From JBAXLO01 sp037134755 (GTDB lineage Bacteria > Bacteroidota > Bacteroidia > Bacteroidales > JACABE01): a stretch of DNA of 10,200 nucleotides. Below are positions 7,705-10,200 of the stretch, in pieces. Made by a program: the position numbers and the translations under genes. Location: positions 1 through 10,200 of the forward strand of contig JBAXLO010000172.1 in NCBI GenBank assembly GCA_037134755.1, given 5' to 3'. Each line of letters starts with the position of its first letter. Positions within the stretch are counted from its first letter, which is position 1. The notes beneath the pieces are model-generated. The model made no database searches. It had not been told where the DNA came from and saw only the letters and a program-made list of their open reading frames with translations.

Positions 7705-8030
7705 AAAATGTTATTCAAATTACAAGACTTCATTTAGAAATTTTGTATCAACTAAAATCTGAGATTTTCATGAATGAAATAAATTTAAAAAGTTCGAAGG
7801 TTAAATTAAACGGAGGCTTCAATATCAGAAACCGAAAATTTAATTTAGTAAAAATACTCAAAAACTCTTCTCCATTATTTTTTAATGAATTTTCCGATTC
7901 AATTATAAAGACATCTATAATAGATATTATTAGGAATACACATAAAAACAAAAACAAGAGAACTAAAATTTATAAAATATCCAAGAATAAAATTGATGAA
8001 TTCGTCAAAATAAACACTATAAAATTATGA
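7701..8030 (+). CDS. Small lysine-rich protein of unknown function, coupled to the ATPase
   Basis: The 109-residue protein overlaps the ATPase stop and the next gene's start by ATGA at each end, which is the main evidence that it is a real gene. It is strongly basic and rich in Lys, Asn and Ile. It has no signal peptide, no membrane segment, no cysteines and no catalytic motif that I can see. The N-terminus (LHLEILYQLKSEIF) is probably helical. The C-terminus (KRTKIYKISKNKIDEFVKI) has a basic strand-turn-helix look that would suit a winged-helix wing or a nucleic-acid-binding tail. Its job is presumably in a complex with the ATPase, as an adaptor or DNA/RNA binder, but this is inference. I recognise no family. 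Confidence 0.75.
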   Translation: MKNVIQITRLHLEILYQLKSEIFMNEINLKSSKVKLNGGFNIRNRKFNLVKILKNSSPLFFNEFSDSIIKTSIIDIIRNTHKNKNKRTKIYKISKNKIDEFVKINTIKL

Positions 8031-8335
8031 GATATTTAAGAAAAAAAGAAACATGTCATGCATGGAAAGATAAGAAATGTAATCATAAAAAGAAATGTAC
8101 ATTTACTTGTCGAGATTATCATCCATATATTAATGGAATCAATGAACCTAAAGATTATCAAAATATTATACATAACAAACATAGCAGATCACTTGCGACA
8201 TTATCAATCATGATATCTTTCTTAGCTTTGATAGTTGCTTCAACTACTACAACTGTTACTATAGTAAACACATCAAATCAAAAGGTTGTAAAAGTTTCAA
8301 ATAATCTGATTGATTATGTAAAGAATATTTTTTAA
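8027..8335 (+). CDS. Small Cys/His-rich protein with one transmembrane segment
   Basis: The 102-residue protein starts within the ATGA overlap with the preceding gene. The N-terminal part is basic and has a dense metal-binding-like pattern: C10-H11, C18-x-H20, C24-x3-C28 and H32, with K/R between, so it could hold one zinc ion. Residues ~55-80 (SLATLSIMISFLALIVASTT, then TTVTIV) form one hydrophobic membrane segment preceded by KHSR, which by the positive-inside rule puts the Cys/His part in the cytoplasm. A short ~22-residue tail follows (SNQKVVKVSNNLIDYVKNIF). A cytoplasmic sensor or binding domain tied to the membrane, encoded with an ATPase, is the layout of many membrane-acting effector proteins. 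No homologous family is recognised and the effector idea is inference. Confidence 0.75.
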   Translation: MRYLRKKETCHAWKDKKCNHKKKCTFTCRDYHPYINGINEPKDYQNIIHNKHSRSLATLSIMISFLALIVASTTTTVTIVNTSNQKVVKVSNNLIDYVKNIF

Positions 8336-8499
8336 ACTCAGTCCTCACACTCGCGCCGATTTCTTGGCAAGCCAAGCCCCAGTTCCCGCGTAATTTCATC
8401 ACGTGGTAGTTATCCAAATAAGAAAATGATTTTGCCACATGTCGCAATTGTGCGGCATCAATGTGAAAACAAACCGAAGTACAACAAAAAATAGAAAAA
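8336..8499. other. GC-rich structured intergenic segment at the right edge of the ATPase operon
   Basis: This stretch contains no convincing gene. It is abruptly GC-richer than the operon before it (34 of 60 G+C by hand at 8341-8400). It holds a perfect inverted repeat CTTGGC-AA-GCCAAG at 8363-8376, a CACGTG palindrome at 8400-8405, and an imperfect hairpin at 8433-8457 (TGCCACATG against TGTGCGGCA). The minus strand stays open across it, but that frame also runs through the ends of two plus-strand genes. It could be a small structured RNA, a mobile intergenic repeat or a boundary scar of an inserted unit. Confidence 0.5.
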
Positions 8500-8718
8500 A
8501 TGGATTCTGAACACGAAAAGGGAAAGTCAAAATGGTATAAATGGTTAGTTTCAAACCCTATCATTGCCGGTGTTATCTCCAACCTGCTGGTAATAGCGAT
8601 ATTATATGTTTTTAGTGTCTATAATTTGGTTCCTTCCATACAAGAAACAAATAAGAATGTGAAGTCGATAAAAGATGATATTAGTATTGAAAGAAAATTA
8701 TTTATCAAAAGACCTTGA
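8500..8718 (+). CDS. Membrane-anchored N-terminal half of a probably frameshifted protein
   Basis: The 72-residue reading frame has a charged start (MDSEHEKGKSKWYKW), one membrane segment at ~19-41 (NPIIAGVISNLLVIAILYVF) and a coiled-coil-like tail (IQETNKNVKSIKDDISIER). It then ends abruptly in KLFIKRP. Skipping one base in the AAAA run at 8694-8697 continues directly into the next frame as ERNYLSKDLDGVELKV. The two frames would then give a single 165-residue protein: a membrane anchor, a short coil, then a beta-rich domain. The interrupted ending and the 44-base overlap argue for one damaged or mis-sequenced gene. Function unknown. Confidence 0.65.
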   Translation: MDSEHEKGKSKWYKWLVSNPIIAGVISNLLVIAILYVFSVYNLVPSIQETNKNVKSIKDDISIERKLFIKRP

Positions 8719-8998
8719 TGGAGTGGAGCTAAAAGTAGGTATTAATAGCTATTTAGAGGGTAATAATGTAACCGTATTTAAAAACAATAAAGCAGGTCTC
8801 CGATTTACCAATGCACTTTTTGCCACCAATCCCATCAACAGGTATTGTTCTACTATAAAACTATTGGTAAGCAATGAAATTGAAAAAAATGGTGATAAAA
8901 GCGATGCTGAAATTTTTATCAGCAAAGAAGCAGCAGCTTTTTTAGGCTGCAACGACAAAAAGAAAGGCGTATTTATTCTGAAAATCAATAAAAACTAA
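8675..8998 (+). CDS. C-terminal domain of the frameshifted membrane protein
   Basis: The frame encodes 107 residues from the ATG at 8675, but the first ~7 (MILVLKE) are probably an artefact of reading the wrong frame. The genuine part begins near NYLSKDLDGVELKVGINSYL at 8696. It is a mixed alpha/beta domain with a hydrophobic strand pattern (IKLLVSNEIEK, AEIFISKEAAAFLG, GVFILKINKN). The run 'AEIFISKEAAAFLG...GVFILKI' is faintly like the end of RlpA-type double-psi barrels (the 'IDLS-AAA-LG ... V-V' pattern), but the catalytic parts are not evident, so this is not a call. It lies 5 bases before the lipoprotein gene and is likely co-transcribed with it. Confidence 0.6.
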   Translation: MILVLKENYLSKDLDGVELKVGINSYLEGNNVTVFKNNKAGLRFTNALFATNPINRYCSTIKLLVSNEIEKNGDKSDAEIFISKEAAAFLGCNDKKKGVFILKINKN

Positions 8999-9003
8999 AG
9001 AAA

Positions 9004-9456
9004 ATGAAAAAAACAAACCGATTCAATTTAAGCCGACAACTGTCTTTGTTGATAGTACTTGTAAGCTTTGCAGCTTGTGCCAGCATATCGTTATTCGATC
9101 ACTATGCTTACACGCAAACTACTTCGCTGAAAGTGGATGCATTGAACTGTCTGGAATTGGCCATGCAGGATTACACAACAAACGAGAAAACGGTTGAGGC
9201 CTTACAAAGTAACTTGCAAAAGGCATACGAGTACGAAAAACACCGTCCCCAAAACAAAATTACACTTCAGCTATGGGACAAGCTTTTAGATAGCAACGGT
9301 CATTTATTAGGCGGATGTTTAAAGCGATGGCAAACCGAGAAGAAACTCAGTGCAGTATTTGTACAGGAAGAAAAGAAAATAGTAGGTGAAGCATTCGATC
9401 AGATTGCCGAACTGGAAAGTAAAAAAATTAAAGCGTCAGATATTAAAAGCAATTAA
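9004..9456 (+). CDS. Predicted lipoprotein, helical, function unknown
   Basis: The 150-residue protein has a basic start, a hydrophobic core (LSLLIVLVSFAAC) and a candidate lipobox ending at C25, which would be lipidated after signal peptidase II cleavage. The -3 residue is Phe rather than the usual Leu/Val/Ile, so the lipobox is acceptable but not ideal. The mature part is helical and charged (SLKVDALNCLELAMQDYTT, KAYEYEKHRPQNKITLQLW, LLGGCLKRWQTEKKL). It has two further Cys and ends in a lysine-rich tail. It sits in a tight plus-strand run with the genes on both sides (5- and 12-base gaps). It is probably anchored in the cell envelope facing the periplasm. No enzyme motif is visible. Confidence 0.75.
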   Translation: MKKTNRFNLSRQLSLLIVLVSFAACASISLFDHYAYTQTTSLKVDALNCLELAMQDYTTNEKTVEALQSNLQKAYEYEKHRPQNKITLQLWDKLLDSNGHLLGGCLKRWQTEKKLSAVFVQEEKKIVGEAFDQIAELESKKIKASDIKSN

Positions 9457-9468
9457 AACATAAAGTTT

Positions 9469-9795
9469 ATGGGAAATATCGATTTTCAAGCCCTATTGGC
9501 AACTCTCAAAGATGAAGTAATAAAGCTTGCCACATCAAGTGTTCAGAGCTATGCAAACGAAGCAAAAATTGATGGTCTTAAACTGTTGGCTAGCCTGCAA
9601 ACCGACATTAAGAACTGGACTGCGGAATTAGTTGCCGGAAATCTATCGGCTGACGACCTACAGTTTCTGGTTATGGCCAAAAAAGAATTGATAGAAATGA
9701 ATGCCCTGAAACAAGCAGGACTGGGATTAATAAAAGTAGATGAATTCAAAAACAGTCTGCTGCAACTTGTTGTCAAAACTTTGACTAGTTTATAG
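9469..9795 (+). CDS. Small helical cytoplasmic protein, function unknown
   Basis: The 108-residue protein is almost entirely predicted helix with no signal peptide, membrane segment or Cys. It opens MGNIDFQALLATLKDEVIKLA, has the middle LLASLQTDIKNWTAELVAGNLSADD split by a Gly/Asn turn, and ends in an amphipathic helix (FKNSLLQLVVKTLTSL). It starts 12 bases after the lipoprotein stop and is probably translated from the same transcript. Its small size and position between a lipoprotein and a holin-like membrane protein suggest a structural or accessory role in an envelope or phage-derived unit. No family is recognised. Confidence 0.7.
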   Translation: MGNIDFQALLATLKDEVIKLATSSVQSYANEAKIDGLKLLASLQTDIKNWTAELVAGNLSADDLQFLVMAKKELIEMNALKQAGLGLIKVDEFKNSLLQLVVKTLTSL

Positions 9796-9802
9796 TCTTA
9801 TT

Positions 9803-9830
9803 CAGTTGATAGTGGACAGTTGACAGTGAA
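9803..9830. repeat. Two tandem 14-bp direct repeats
   Basis: CAGTTGATAGTGGA (9803-9816) is followed at once by CAGTTGACAGTGAA (9817-9830), which differs at two positions. CAGTTGA/CAGTG-type strings are commonly dispersed in intergenic DNA of Bacteroidota, so this may be part of a dispersed repeat family. That point is from memory. A small palindrome, GTCC-GAA-GGAC, lies just after it at 9835-9845. Confidence 0.7.
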
Positions 9831-9859
9831 TAAAGTCCGAAGGACTAGAATGTGAATAA

Positions 9860-9881
9860 CCGTCCCAATGTATCGGGACGG
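9860..9881. repeat. Perfect 7-bp stem-loop in the intergenic stretch
   Basis: CCGTCCC (9860-9866) pairs with GGGACGG (9875-9881) around an 8-base loop. It is one of a series of short hairpins in the 174-base gap after the helical-protein gene: GTCC/GGAC at 9835-9845 and AACCC/GGGTT at 9903-9918. No T-run follows immediately, so simple termination is not shown. It may be the 3' structure of the preceding operon or an element of the dispersed repeat next to it. Confidence 0.6.
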
Positions 9882-9969
9882 AATATGAAACCATCAAAAC
9901 TAAACCCCGAAGTGGGTTCAATAAAAAATAATAAACGAAATAATTGTCTTGACTCTAATATCTATAAAA

Positions 9970-10200
9970 ATGAAAAAGAAATCAGAATTTGGAAAAATAA
10001 GTGGCGTTGATTTGCTCAATGCCTTGTATCATGCCTTGGTAACAGCCATCTTCCCGTTCCTGGCTTACCTCAATAAAGGTGAATTACCAAAAACCAATCA
10101 GGAATGGATCATGTTAGGAGGAGTATTTCTTACAGCCTTCTTCGGTTCGCTGTTTAAACAGGGAGTAACCAATTCGGATGGGGTGTTATTTAAACGGGAG
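9970..10200 (+). CDS. Holin-like two-segment membrane protein, N-terminal part (runs off the window)
   Basis: 77 codons are open from the ATG at 9970 to the window end without a stop, so the C-terminus is unseen. After a basic start (MKKKSEFGKISGVDLLN) there are two hydrophobic segments, ~18-34 (YHALVTAIFPFLAYL) and ~48-63 (WIMLGGVFLTAFFGSLF). They are separated by a polar hairpin (NKGELPKTNQE) and followed by the polar stretch KQGVTNSDG and a basic end. Small size, two membrane segments with a short loop and a charged C-terminal segment fit the holin shape. In phages, holins form membrane holes that release an endolysin. The call is by shape only; no lysin gene is visible within the window. 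Its upstream gap is rich in hairpins and repeats. Confidence 0.55.
   Translation, partial: MKKKSEFGKISGVDLLNALYHALVTAIFPFLAYLNKGELPKTNQEWIMLGGVFLTAFFGSLFKQGVTNSDGVLFKRE

Noticed and set aside
8259..8582. 107-residue minus-strand frame through the GC-rich intergenic segment
   Set aside because: It runs antisense through the ends of two supported plus-strand genes and has no recognisable domain. The segment is better described as non-coding structure.

Overview
The window comes from a member of the Bacteroidota, probably an environmental or gut Bacteroidales-like anaerobe. Two secreted proteins end in recognisable type IX secretion (T9SS) type A sorting domains. A DUF6261-type protein, a family I know only from Bacteroidota, is also present. 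Start codons mostly lack strong Shine-Dalgarno sequences, and the DNA is AT-rich. No rRNA, tRNA, CRISPR array, transposase or integrase was seen.

Region 1 (295-5120) holds three same-strand genes with 10-base gaps, all with signal peptides. They encode a tail-fibre-like protein with a peptidase S74 chaperone domain and a T9SS tail, a secreted T9SS protein of unknown function, and a large secreted M6-like zinc metalloprotease with beta-rich C-terminal repeats. They look like one cell-surface/export operon.

Region 2 (5121-6237) starts with an array of five and a half 42-bp tandem repeats. The units alternate between two types, and each carries a small hairpin whose paired bases change together. 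A DUF6261-like gene follows and ends at a strong 11-bp stem-loop.

Region 3 (6238-8335) is a compact, very AT-rich three-gene unit joined by two ATGA stop/start overlaps. It encodes a P-loop ATPase with an Orc/Cdc6/STAND-like layout, a small lysine-rich protein, and a small Cys/His-rich protein with one membrane segment. Nothing in it matches a system I can name. It is the best candidate here for an undescribed module, possibly defence or stress related, but that role is inferred only from architecture. A GC-rich, structured, gene-free segment (8336-8499) marks its right edge.

Region 4 (8500-10200) holds a membrane-anchored protein that appears split by a one-base frameshift, a lipoprotein, a small helical protein, an intergenic stretch full of short repeats and hairpins, and the start of a small holin-like membrane protein that runs off the window.
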